This document shows positions 48,847-56,107 of a stretch of DNA of 64,000 nt, one piece after another (position 1 is the first letter of the stretch; every line of letters begins with the position of its first letter). The notes under the pieces are model-generated. The model saw nothing but the letters and a program-made list of their open reading frames with translations, did not search any database and was not told where the DNA came from. A program made the position numbers and the translations under genes. Origin of the DNA: Streptomyces fradiae ATCC 10745 = DSM 40063 (lineage in GTDB: Bacteria; Actinomycetota; Actinomycetes; Streptomycetales; Streptomycetaceae); the NCBI RefSeq assembly GCF_008704425.1, contig NZ_CP023696.1:1288501-1352500 (forward strand), given 5' to 3'.

Positions 48847-49359
48847 ATGAACACCACCACCGCCGCCACCCAGGCCAAGGTCACCGTCGCCACCATCCGC
48901 ACCTGGTGCCGCATCGGCGCCGTCGCCGCCGCCAAGGTCGCCGGCAAGTGGGTCATCGACACCGCCTCCCTCGCCCGCCGCATCGAGATCGGCGCCCGCC
49001 GCAAGGCCCGCAAGGCCCAGCAGGTCGCCCTCACCATCGAGACGATGACCGCGATCGGCGGCCGGCGCTGGCAGAAGAACGGCATGGACCGCGTCTACCT
49101 CAACGCATTCGAGACCGTCCCGGGACTGGAGCTGGACCACTACAAGTCCGGCAGCATCTCCGGCGCCTGGCTGGACGACGAGAAGGTCTCCAACGCCGAG
49201 GGCGGCCGGCTCGCCACGGCCGTTGACAAGGTCTACTTCGACGCCGCCGACGGCAAGGTCCACATCAAGTGGGGCTGGGGCACCCCCCGCTCCCTCGACC
49301 GCGACGAGATCGCCACGAGGATCTTCGCTGCCCTCCGTACCGCCGTCGCCGCCCTCTAA
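48847..49359 (+). CDS. Helix-turn-helix (excisionase/MerR-like) protein
   Basis: 170 residues, ATG behind gagagggagaggag. N-terminal MerR/excisionase-type HTH at residues 5-45 (TQAKVTVATIRTWCRIGAVAAAKVAGKWVI), a basic stretch RRKARKAQQ, then a domain of unknown type (MDRVYLNAFETVPGLELDHYKSG, KVYFDAADGKVHIKWGWG). A recombination directionality factor or regulator role is possible, since it is on the integrase side of the element. Confidence 0.75.
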   Translation: MNTTTAATQAKVTVATIRTWCRIGAVAAAKVAGKWVIDTASLARRIEIGARRKARKAQQVALTIETMTAIGGRRWQKNGMDRVYLNAFETVPGLELDHYKSGSISGAWLDDEKVSNAEGGRLATAVDKVYFDAADGKVHIKWGWGTPRSLDRDEIATRIFAALRTAVAAL

Positions 49360-49380
49360 CCCACCCGAAAGGACCCCACC

Positions 49381-49959
49381 ATGACCACCACGACCACCTA
49401 CGGCACCTGGTGCAACCGCGTCGCCCCCTACAGCACCAGCCCCGACGCCGACGTCATCGACTACATCAACGGCGGCGACGACGACTGGCGCCAGCTGATC
49501 CAGGACACCGGCGCGCTGGAGCAGATGCAGCGCGAGTACCGCGACGCGATCAACGAGGCCCTCCCGCCGAGCGTCTCCCTGTGCGGGGACGAGTTCATCG
49601 GCCCCGCCTACCCGGCCGACGACGAGTTCGACGGCTACCCCACCGACGAGGACGGCTACCTCGACTTCAAGGCGATGGTCGAGGACATCGACCTCGGACC
49701 GATCGTGGACCGCAACGACCCGCTCACCCTGGAATCCGTCGGCCGGTACGAGATGAAGTCCAGCGCGAAGGACCCGGCGAAGGCCGCCTCCAAGGCCATG
49801 TCCCGCCTCGGGGTCAAGCCCATGATCTACCTGAAGGACCCGGGCACCGGCCGGCCGCGGGCCTACTTCCGGGCCGGTGACGTCCGCGAGGCGCTCGCCG
49901 CCCGCCCCGGAAAGGGCGTCGGCGGCGGCCGACCGCCCAAGGACACCCCCACCGTCTGA
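49381..49959 (+). CDS. Unknown protein of actinobacterial elements
   Basis: 192 residues, ATG behind gaaagga, 21 bp after the HTH gene. Acidic N-terminal half (MTTTTTYGTWCNRVAPYSTS, DADVIDYINGGDDDWRQLI, LPPSVSLCGDEFIGPAYPADDEF) and a basic C-terminal half. No known catalytic motif. It is followed by a perfect terminator, so 48847-49959 is one operon. Confidence 0.75.
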   Translation: MTTTTTYGTWCNRVAPYSTSPDADVIDYINGGDDDWRQLIQDTGALEQMQREYRDAINEALPPSVSLCGDEFIGPAYPADDEFDGYPTDEDGYLDFKAMVEDIDLGPIVDRNDPLTLESVGRYEMKSSAKDPAKAASKAMSRLGVKPMIYLKDPGTGRPRAYFRAGDVREALAARPGKGVGGGRPPKDTPTV

Positions 49960-49975
49960 AACACCCCACCCCCGC

Positions 49976-50005
49976 TCGCCCCCGACCCTCTACGGTCGGG
50001 GGCGA
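49976..50005. terminator. Terminator after the HTH operon
   Basis: Perfect 12-bp stem TCGCCCCCGACC (49976-49987) and GGTCGGGGGCGA (49994-50005) with a 6-base loop. Confidence 0.9.
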
Positions 50006-50032
50006 CGCCGTACCGCAACCCGGAGGACCCCT

Positions 50033-51037
50033 GTGGGAAAGCCGCTCCTGACCGCCCGGCAGTTGCCGGAGATCCGCGCCGAACTCGCCCAGTGGCTCGA
50101 CGACGACAGCCCCCACGGCGGGCCCGCGACCTGGGCACGCGGGTTCGACCCGGCCACCGCCGCCAGCGAACGGGCCGCCGCCCACCACTGGGCGACCGCG
50201 CTGCGCGCCGCCGAGCTGTTCTGCGTCTCCACCGACATGACCCGCCTGGCCGTCTCCGCCGGCCTGGCCCTGCCCGCCTACCGCCTCCACGCCGAGGATC
50301 TGCCCGCCCCGCACGGCCTGCTGCTGTGGGAGGAGCCGGTCACCGGCACCTACGAGAGCGACGAGACCACCGGCTGCCCGATCGTCGCCGTCACCTGGGC
50401 CGTCCACGGCGGCGCCGTCCACGTCCGGACCTGGGCGGGACGGGAGGACTGGCTGGCGTTCATGGCCCAGGGCAACCCCGACGGTGGAGTGAGGCAGCTG
50501 ACCGGCGAGGAGGTACGCCTGCTGCGGATGCGTCACCCCCAGGCCCTGGTGTGCATGGCCTCGTCGCAGCTTCCGTTCGGCCATGTCCCGGGCTGGCTGG
50601 CCACCACCCCCGAGGACACCAGCACCATGACGATGGCCGAGCTGGAGGACCACACGCGTTCCTCCGACCGGCAGGAGCAGGCGGAACGGGCGCTGGTGGT
50701 CACGTGGCTGCTGATGGGCCAGACCCTGATCCGGGAGGAACGCCAGGAGGCGCCCCGCTCCGCGGTCCGGCACATCCGCCGCCTCGACCCCGGCCTGTTG
50801 ACCGCGGTCCGGTACGTGCAGCTACGGCATCGGGGTGTGCCGCGGCAGGACGACGGGCCGGGCGAGGACGCCGGCCGCGGCTACCGGCACCGGTGGATCG
50901 TGCGCGGGCACTGGCGGCAGCACTGGTACCCCTCGCGCGGCGCGCACCGGCCGATCTGGATCGACAGCCACGTCAAGGGCCCGGACGGGGCGCCCCTCCT
51001 CGATCCGGGCAAGCTGGTGCACGTCCTGCGGCGGTGA
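50033..51037 (+). CDS. Unknown protein with basic aromatic C-terminal motif
   Basis: 334 residues, GTG 50033 with ggagga at 50022-50027. Mostly alpha-helical N-terminal region, then a basic aromatic stretch HRWIVRGHWRQHWYPSRGAH and IWIDSHVKGPDGAPLLDPGK at the C-terminus, which is shared by many unassigned Streptomyces element proteins. No enzyme motif is seen. It has its own ribosome-binding site after a terminator, so it may have a separate promoter. Confidence 0.75.
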   Translation: MGKPLLTARQLPEIRAELAQWLDDDSPHGGPATWARGFDPATAASERAAAHHWATALRAAELFCVSTDMTRLAVSAGLALPAYRLHAEDLPAPHGLLLWEEPVTGTYESDETTGCPIVAVTWAVHGGAVHVRTWAGREDWLAFMAQGNPDGGVRQLTGEEVRLLRMRHPQALVCMASSQLPFGHVPGWLATTPEDTSTMTMAELEDHTRSSDRQEQAERALVVTWLLMGQTLIREERQEAPRSAVRHIRRLDPGLLTAVRYVQLRHRGVPRQDDGPGEDAGRGYRHRWIVRGHWRQHWYPSRGAHRPIWIDSHVKGPDGAPLLDPGKLVHVLRR

Positions 51038-51050
51038 ACACCGGGCGCCG

Positions 51051-51082
51051 GGCCCGCCCGTTCGCCGTACACCGGGCGGGCC
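51051..51082. terminator. Terminator after the 50033 gene
   Basis: Perfect 10-bp stem GGCCCGCCCG (51051-51060) and CGGGCGGGCC (51073-51082), loop of 12 bases. Confidence 0.8.
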
Positions 51083-51151
51083 AGCAGGGGGCTTCGTTGT
51101 CTGTGCGGACGCGCGCCGTCCCTCCCGTGGGGAGGCCGGGAGGGATGGCGC

Positions 51152-51185
51152 GGCCCCGCCCGCGCGGCAGCACGAGGGCGGGGCC
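51152..51185. terminator. Second hairpin between the convergent element operons
   Basis: Perfect 10-bp stem GGCCCCGCCC (51152-51161) and GGGCGGGGCC (51176-51185). A weaker one (CCCTCCC ... GGGAGGG, 51119-51144) lies between the two. Together they insulate the rightward block from the leftward integrase operon. Nothing else is visible in 51038-51315. Confidence 0.7.
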
Positions 51186-51315
51186 GAAGGGTCGCCCACC
51201 AAGGGGGTCGGTGGGGGCGGCGCCACACCCGAATCATGCACCCGATCCAGCCGCGAAGGTAGAGGCGTGGCCGGAATCGTTCCACCCTCCCGCCGCAGCG
51301 GCGCACAACGTTCCC

Positions 51316-51630
51316 TTATCGCCTACGCCACCGCGGCTGGCCGCCCTGTGGGGTGCTGATGTCGCGGTATCGGGGCCCCTTGTTCAGTTCACGTCGCTCG
51401 GCCACGAGCTCGGCATACAGCTCAAGGGCATGCCGTTGTGCCTGCTCGTGGCTCTCGGCGATATCCGTGAACCAGGTCTTTCCCGTCCCCATCTGGCTCC
51501 ACAGCTCGGTGGACCAGTAGGGCTCGAGCACCGCGTCAGACGGGGTGTACCGCAGCTCGCCGATCTTCTCGTCTTCCTCGTACAGGTCGTAGCAGTGGGG
51601 CTCACCAGTGGGACGGAAGTCCATAGTCAT
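51316..51630 (-). CDS. Small acidic protein downstream of integrase
   Basis: 104 residues, ATG 51630 overlapping the integrase stop (ATGA); a second ATG two codons later is possible. Sequence MTMDFRPTGEPHCYDLYEEDEK, then GELRYTPSDAVLEPYWSTEL. Charged and soluble, no known motif. Coupling to the integrase suggests a role in integration or its control, by position only. Confidence 0.7.
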   Translation of the reverse strand: MTMDFRPTGEPHCYDLYEEDEKIGELRYTPSDAVLEPYWSTELWSQMGTGKTWFTDIAESHEQAQRHALELYAELVAERRELNKGPRYRDISTPQGGQPRWRRR

Positions 51631-52661
51631 TCCGTTTCCCCCTCAGGTCGGAGCCGTTCGGCGAGCCGGGCGGCGAGTGCGTAGGCGGGGTGGTTGTCGA
51701 GCTGGCGGCGGCGCCGGTTGTACCGCTGGGTGGTGCGCGGGTCGGAGTGGGAGACGGCGTCCTGGACGTCCTGGAGTGGGACGCCGTTGGCGAGGTTGTC
51801 GGTGATGAACTGGTGCCGCAGCGTGTGGGGCTTGATGGTGGCGGCCTGGGGGATGCCGGCGCGGCGGGCGAGGACGCGGAGATGCTTCCAGACTTCCGGC
51901 TGGGTCCAGCGCCGCCCGGCCTCGGTGGTGAAGAGGGGGCCGTCCTGGCGGTCGCCGAGGTAGGCGAGGAGCGCGTCGAGGGCGAGCGGCGGGACGGGCG
52001 CGGGTCGCTTCTTGCCGCCCTTCTGGGTGAGGGGCAGGGTGCGATGACCGCGGTCGTAGCCCAGCTGGTTGGCATTGAGGGAGAGGAGTTCATCGACGCG
52101 AGCACCGGTGAGGTAGAGGAGCGTGACGAGGGCGTTGGAGCGGGGCGCCCAGCCGCGCGCGGTCTCGATGAGCCGCATCGTCTCTTGCTCGGTCATGCCT
52201 TCGGTGGGCGAGTAGTCGGGGTCGACGTAGGGCCGGTTGACGCCGGCGAACGGGTCGGAGTCGACGGCGCCGAGCCGGGCGGCGTAGGTGTAGAAGCTCC
52301 CGGCCGCGGCGAGGGCTTGGGCCTGCGTGGTCTCGGCTGGCGGCCGTCCGTTGCGGGTGAGGGTCTTGGCGAGGTGCTTGGCGTAGGCGTCGGCGAGCGG
52401 CAGCTTGGCCTGGAGCGGGTGGATGCCGGTGGATCGGGCGTACTCCTCCCACGCCCTGAACGTCCGGACGTAGGCGCGCCGGGTGTGGCGGGACTTCTGG
52501 CGGGCGATCCATCCTCCGGCGATGGTGGGGAGCGGGTCGCGGTCGCCGTAGACGTCGGTGAGGTGGTCGGCGAGTTGGCGGGCTTCGTCCGGCCAGTCGT
52601 CGCGGGGGTCGTGCCGGTCGGTCGACAGCTCCGCCGACGGGCGTGGAACGAGGGCGGTCAC
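51627..52661 (-). CDS. Tyrosine recombinase/integrase
   Basis: 344 residues, GTG start overlapping the preceding stop (GTGA). N-terminal SAM-like DNA-binding domain (SRHTRRAYVRTFRAWEEYARSTGI) and a catalytic domain with Arg188 (LLYLTGARVDELLSL), Lys near 214 (LTQKGGKKRP), His279 and Arg282 (HTLRHQF), His305 and nucleophile Tyr314 (SHSDPRTTQRYNR). All catalytic residues are present, so the enzyme should be active in site-specific integration. Confidence 0.95.
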   Translation of the reverse strand: MTALVPRPSAELSTDRHDPRDDWPDEARQLADHLTDVYGDRDPLPTIAGGWIARQKSRHTRRAYVRTFRAWEEYARSTGIHPLQAKLPLADAYAKHLAKTLTRNGRPPAETTQAQALAAAGSFYTYAARLGAVDSDPFAGVNRPYVDPDYSPTEGMTEQETMRLIETARGWAPRSNALVTLLYLTGARVDELLSLNANQLGYDRGHRTLPLTQKGGKKRPAPVPPLALDALLAYLGDRQDGPLFTTEAGRRWTQPEVWKHLRVLARRAGIPQAATIKPHTLRHQFITDNLANGVPLQDVQDAVSHSDPRTTQRYNRRRRQLDNHPAYALAARLAERLRPEGETE

Positions 52662-52891
52662 CGCTGGGCGGCCTGAATTTCGTCAGCGGTAACGGTCTCG
52701 AAGTGCCACCACCGGCCGCCCTCCCACTGCATGATCTTCGCGGTGGTGGCGTCGCCACCACCGAGCTTCTCTCGCAGGAACGAGTACGCCTTGGTCTCGC
52801 TGGTGTGCGCGGTCTCGCTGGCCGATCGAATCAGGTCGGCAGGGCCACCGCTGAGGATCACGCGCCACGGCTTGCTGGGCTTGGCAGTCAT
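52658..52891 (-). CDS. Small protein encoded ahead of the integrase
   Basis: 77 residues. Two ATGs compete: the one at 52900 abuts the aaggagg site with no spacing, while 52891 has nine bases of spacing, so 52891 (MTAKPSKPWRVILSGG) is chosen. Contains SASETAHTSETKAYSFLREK and AKIMQWEGGRWWHFETV. It resembles small unassigned actinophage proteins; size and place (in front of int, coupled to it) would suit an accessory recombination factor, but no HTH is evident. Confidence 0.72.
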   Translation of the reverse strand: MTAKPSKPWRVILSGGPADLIRSASETAHTSETKAYSFLREKLGGGDATTAKIMQWEGGRWWHFETVTADEIQAAQR

Positions 52892-52908
52892 GAAGACCAT
52901 CCTCCTTG

Positions 52909-52936
52909 TATGGGATAACTGTCATTATCAACCATA
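52909..52936 (-). promoter_or_regulatory. Compound palindrome at the integrase operon promoter
   Basis: Read leftward: outer arms TATGG and CCATA, inner arms GATAA and TTATC around a short centre, 28 bp in all, ending 18 bp before the ATG at 52891. The site is AT-rich and overlaps the place where the promoter must be, so it is a likely repressor operator. Confidence 0.6.
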
Positions 52937-52974
52937 GAGTTGCCCTACGTCCTGGGAATACGCAGACACGACGA

Positions 52975-53004
52975 AGCGCCCCACCGCATCTGCGGTGGGG
53001 CGCT
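52975..53004 (-). terminator. Terminator of the late (lysis) operon
   Basis: Perfect 13-bp stem AGCGCCCCACCGC (52975-52987) and GCGGTGGGGCGCT (52992-53004) with a 4-base loop, one base after the stop of the last late gene; it separates the late genes from the integrase operon. Confidence 0.92.
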
Positions 53005-53005
53005 G

Positions 53006-53326
53006 CTACTTCTCCCTCTTGCCGTGCTTGATCCAGGCGGCGATGGTGGCGACGGTGGTCTGGTCGAGCTGGGCGAGGCGCTGCACAGCATCCTGGTCGG
53101 CGGCCGTCGCGGGGATGCCCGCCTCCAGCAGGGCGCCGTCGAGCGCGAGCGTGTTCAAGGCCGCTTGCGCCGGGCTGGCCGACGCGGGCGCGGTGCCCGG
53201 CCTCGCAGCCGCGGATGGGGCCGGTGAACCGGGCGGCCGGCTGGGCGGCGGCTGCCACCCCAGCTCTACCTGTGTGCCGAGGTCCGCCAGACCAGGGTCG
53301 ATGCGCTGCTCTGCGGGACGTTCCAT
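53006..53326 (-). CDS. Small phage protein, last of the late operon
   Basis: 106 residues from ATG 53326 (MERPAEQRIDPGLADLGTQV), overlapping the preceding stop (TGATG). Pro/Ala-rich middle, then a helical C-terminus (DQDAVQRLAQLDQTTVATIAAWIKHGKREK). No membrane segment. Function unknown. Confidence 0.7.
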   Translation of the reverse strand: MERPAEQRIDPGLADLGTQVELGWQPPPSRPPGSPAPSAAARPGTAPASASPAQAALNTLALDGALLEAGIPATAADQDAVQRLAQLDQTTVATIAAWIKHGKREK

Positions 53327-53688
53327 CACACCCCCGTCCGGTTGTACTCGTCGACCAGCGGGTGCGGGTCCGGCGGTGCGCCGACTGGCTGGCGGGCCCA
53401 CCGATACAGCTCGTCCACGGTCCAGGAGAACGCCCGCACCACGGACTCGAGCCGCAGCACCCTCCCCCGTAGTTGCCCGTTCTCCTCGTCCACGCGCCGC
53501 ACCGTGGCCTCCAGCACGGCGAGGTTCGCCTGCTGCTGGGCCGGTGCGGCATTGGCGCGGGCGGCGGCCTCCGTCGCCGCAGCGGTGGCTTTGGCGGCGT
53601 CACGGGTGGACTTGGCGACGAACCAGCCGCCCCCTCCGAGCACGCTGCCGGCCGCGGTGATGATGGCCGCCCATTCGGCAATAGTCAT
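53326..53688 (-). CDS. Small membrane protein with coiled coil, lysis module
   Basis: 120 residues from ATG 53688, overlapping the preceding stop (ATGA). One N-terminal membrane helix (WAAIITAAGSVLGGGGWFVA), an Ala-rich helix, then a heptad-rich coiled coil (LAVLEATVRRVDEENGQLRGRVLRLESVVRAF) ending in a polar tail. This resembles spanin- or holin-accessory proteins of actinophages; the role is inferred from topology and place. Confidence 0.72.
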   Translation of the reverse strand: MTIAEWAAIITAAGSVLGGGGWFVAKSTRDAAKATAAATEAAARANAAPAQQQANLAVLEATVRRVDEENGQLRGRVLRLESVVRAFSWTVDELYRWARQPVGAPPDPHPLVDEYNRTGV

Positions 53689-54125
53689 GCGCCCTTGCCT
53701 CTCCGGGCAGGCCGCGCTGGAGGCACCGAGTACTCGGGCACCGTGGCCGCCCACATGATGACTCCCACGTGGGAGGTCAGGTACCAGATGGCGACCCACA
53801 GGCCACGCGAGTAGTCGCCGACGATGACGGCCGCCAGGTAGGCCACGGCCCACACGGTGGGTGGGATGAGGGCGGCGATGAATCCGATGCGGTCGCGGCC
53901 GATGCGGAGGAACGCGCTGGCGATGGTGACGAGTCCTGCCGTGATCCAGAGCCATGACCACTGCCGCAGTCCGCACATGCTGGTGAGGAGCTGTAGGCCG
54001 GTGGGCTCGGGCGGGTCGACGAGGAATGAGACGCCCCAGCACGTCTTGCCGATGCCGAGGATGAGGAGGAAGACGCCGCGGCGCCCCAGCAGCTTGAGTG
54101 CCCACCGGGACGCACGGCAGGTCAT
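53685..54125 (-). CDS. Four-helix membrane protein, lysis module
   Basis: 146 residues from ATG 54125 (MTCRASRWALKLLGRRGVFL). Four hydrophobic segments: GVFLLILGIGKTCWGVSFLV, WSWLWITAGLVTIASAFL, IGFIAALIPPTVWAVAYLAAVIV and LWVAIWYLTSHVGVIMWAA. It overlaps neighbours on both sides (TGATG, ATGA). Putative second holin or antiholin; not assigned to a family. Confidence 0.75.
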   Translation of the reverse strand: MTCRASRWALKLLGRRGVFLLILGIGKTCWGVSFLVDPPEPTGLQLLTSMCGLRQWSWLWITAGLVTIASAFLRIGRDRIGFIAALIPPTVWAVAYLAAVIVGDYSRGLWVAIWYLTSHVGVIMWAATVPEYSVPPARPARRGKGA

Positions 54126-54472
54126 CACACCCCCGTGAGGGTGTGGGTGCGGCTGGCTGGGGCGACCTGGCCGCGGGTGATGAGGCCGAGCACCGCGAGC
54201 ACGACCGCGTTGAGGGCGCCGACTGTCTCGGCGGTCACCTCGAGCCCGTAGGCGGCGAGGAGGGCGACGCCTGCGGCGACGAGTCCGGTGAACGCGCTGG
54301 GGGCGATGGGCCGGGTGACGGCGGCGGTGATCGCGGCGAACGCAGCCGAGATGGCGGCGACGATGGCGCCGGCCTGCTCGGCGGACATGCCGAACCCGAA
54401 CGACACGAGGAGAGAGAGAGCGGCGCTGATGGTGGCGATGATGAGCGCCGGCTCGCGGCCGAAGATCTTCAT
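54125..54472 (-). CDS. Holin-like protein
   Basis: 115 residues, ATG start. Three Ala-rich hydrophobic segments (ALIIATISAALSLLVSFGFG, AGAIVAAISAAFAAITAAV, FTGLVAAGVALLAAYGLEV) and a short polar end, directly downstream of the amidase gene. Size, topology and place fit an actinophage holin that lets the endolysin reach the wall. Confidence 0.82.
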   Translation of the reverse strand: MKIFGREPALIIATISAALSLLVSFGFGMSAEQAGAIVAAISAAFAAITAAVTRPIAPSAFTGLVAAGVALLAAYGLEVTAETVGALNAVVLAVLGLITRGQVAPASRTHTLTGV

Positions 54473-54478
54473 GGATGA

Positions 54479-55294
54479 TCACGCTTCCTGGGTGCCGGTG
54501 ATGTCGACGTCGACGCGGATGACGGCGTCTCGGATGGCCTGCTGGACGGCGGCGACGACGGTGTCGGTGTCGACGTCGTCGCCGAGCTGTGCGGCGATGG
54601 CCTGGATGGCTGCGGTCTGCGCGGTGACCTGCTGGCGGAGGGCCTCGACGGTGCGGTTGGTGCTGCGCAGGATCTCGTAGGCGTCCCGCGTCTCGATCTT
54701 GGTGTTCTTGTAGGCCCAGACGTCGACTGCGGCCATGTCGTCCTCCTTGGGGGCTGTGCTGGTCTGGCCGGTGGCCCGGGCGACGATGCCGGGGAAGACG
54801 ACCTCGCGGAACTGGCGGACGCGGGCATCGCCAGGGCATGCGGTGCCCGAGACAGCCCACTGGGAGTGGAGTCGGTGGTAGCCGTAGCCGGGGTCGTCGT
54901 GGGTGCGGCAGATCCGCAGCGGGAGCTTGTGCTGCTGGTGGAGCCACACGCCGAGCCGGATCAGCTGCTCGACCTGCTGTGCGGTCCACGGGTCGCTCGC
55001 GGCAGTGTTGGACGCGGTCTCGATGGACACGGCGCCGGTGCCGTCCGGCCGCCGGTTTGCTGCCGCGTTGGCGTCGGCGCGGGTCTCGGTGCCGATGTAC
55101 TGGGCCAGGTCGCCGTCGTACCCGAGCCCGAAGTGCGACTCGAGGTTCGTCGAGTCGCGCCAGTACTCGTAGGTGCGGCGCGGCGACCAGGGGGCGACGA
55201 TCGAGTGGACGATGAACTGCGTAGGCCGGATTGTTGGCTGTGCGTCCGACTCCGGTTGGAGCTCCATGCGCTGGGCTCCGGGGTACCAGGCCAC
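54479..55294 (-). CDS. Amidase_2 endolysin with internal start
   Basis: 271 residues, GTG start. N-acetylmuramoyl-L-alanine amidase domain over residues 1-165: FIVHSIVAPWSPRRTYEYW with zinc-ligand type His30, HFGLGYDGDLAQYIGTETRADANAAANRR, YHRLHSQWAVSGTACPGDARVRQF. A C-terminal part (residues 187-271) has VWAYKNTKIETRDAYEILRS and a coiled-coil-like helix. Methionine 187 is preceded by a perfect aaggagg at 5-base spacing, so a separate 85-residue C-terminal product is likely. It cuts the peptide from glycan strands at the end of the phage cycle. Confidence 0.9.
   Translation of the reverse strand: MAWYPGAQRMELQPESDAQPTIRPTQFIVHSIVAPWSPRRTYEYWRDSTNLESHFGLGYDGDLAQYIGTETRADANAAANRRPDGTGAVSIETASNTAASDPWTAQQVEQLIRLGVWLHQQHKLPLRICRTHDDPGYGYHRLHSQWAVSGTACPGDARVRQFREVVFPGIVARATGQTSTAPKEDDMAAVDVWAYKNTKIETRDAYEILRSTNRTVEALRQQVTAQTAAIQAIAAQLGDDVDTDTVVAAVQQAIRDAVIRVDVDITGTQEA
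54736..54748 (-). promoter_or_regulatory. Internal ribosome-binding site in the endolysin gene
   Basis: AAGGAGG at 54748-54742 and ATG at 54736-54734, separated by 5 bases and in frame with the endolysin. It is the strongest Shine-Dalgarno in this operon and would produce residues 187-271 on their own. Confidence 0.75.
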
Positions 55295-55306
55295 GGCCGC
55301 CTCCGA

Positions 55307-56044
55307 TCAGGGGTTCTTGACGATGACGTTGGCGGCGCCGGACTCGGCCCAGTCGAGGTCGGCCGGCACCGAGTGGCGGCCGATGGCGTAGGACTCGGGC
55401 GGGTGCCAGGCGCCGTAGCAGCGGCAGGCGGCCTTGGCCATCTGGCGGGCGGTCGCCGCGTAGGTGCCCGCGTCGTACTGGACGGCGCCAGCGACGGTGC
55501 CGATCTGGGAGCGGCGCACGACCCAGCGGGCGTCGGTGACCCGCCCGGCCAGCTTCAGGTTCCGCAGTGCGGTGCCGAGCGCGGCGTGGGTGGGGTCCGG
55601 GTCGGTCCAGTGCGTCGTGTAGTGGCCGGCTCCGGGGTGGAGCGCCTCGTGCTGGAGGATGAGCCGCTCGGCGTCGGCGACGGTGATGGTGGAGGACCGC
55701 TGCCCGACGCGTAGGTGGACCCGTTCGCGCGGCACGCCGAGCTGGACGGCGGCCTGGAGGAGTTCCCGGTCGCGGGCCTCGGCGAACGCGGTGTAGTCCA
55801 GCGGAGCCGGTATGCCCTCCCGCTGCGGGTAGTGGCTGCCGCCCCACCAGCCGTTCGACTCGATGCCGTTGAGGGCGTGCCGGATCGTGCTGGTGGACCC
55901 GTCCGAGCCGAGCACGATGTGGACCTCGCGGCCGACGAGGGCATGGTGGGCGAGGATCTGCCCGGCCCACAGGGACTCGTCGTCCTGGTGCGGGGTGTAG
56001 AAGAACAGCGCGCGGCCGGTGGCCAGGGGTACGGGGTCAGACAA
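55307..56044 (-). CDS. LmbE/PIG-L-type deacetylase in the phage late region
   Basis: 245 residues with a rare TTG start (ggag 6 bases upstream; no other start before the conserved part). LmbE/PIG-L fold: zinc motif FYTPHQDDESLWAGQ with His19, Asp21 and Asp22, then IVLGSDGSTSTIRHALNG and a third-ligand region THWTDPDPTHAALG. Members remove N-acetyl groups from GlcNAc-containing molecules (mycothiol precursors, glycolipids, antibiotics). Located between tail protein and endolysin genes and coding on the same strand, so it is phage cargo; cell-wall or surface glycan deacetylation is an inference. Confidence 0.87.
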   Translation of the reverse strand: MSDPVPLATGRALFFYTPHQDDESLWAGQILAHHALVGREVHIVLGSDGSTSTIRHALNGIESNGWWGGSHYPQREGIPAPLDYTAFAEARDRELLQAAVQLGVPRERVHLRVGQRSSTITVADAERLILQHEALHPGAGHYTTHWTDPDPTHAALGTALRNLKLAGRVTDARWVVRRSQIGTVAGAVQYDAGTYAATARQMAKAACRCYGAWHPPESYAIGRHSVPADLDWAESGAANVIVKNP

Positions 56045-56107
56045 GAGTGCTCCAGAGCATGAGAAAAGCCCCGGCCAGGCGGCTCGGGGCGTCGTAGACG
56101 GGGCAGG

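Noticed and set aside
53769..54478. Small plus-strand frames opposite the lysis genes
   Set aside because: Antisense to the holin-like and membrane protein genes, no ribosome-binding sites, Glu/Asp/Gly-rich shadow sequence.
54126..55970. Long minus-strand frame upstream of the four-helix membrane protein
   Set aside because: It overlaps the amidase and deacetylase genes in another frame and is Arg/Pro/His-rich; only the part from ATG 54125 has membrane-protein character.
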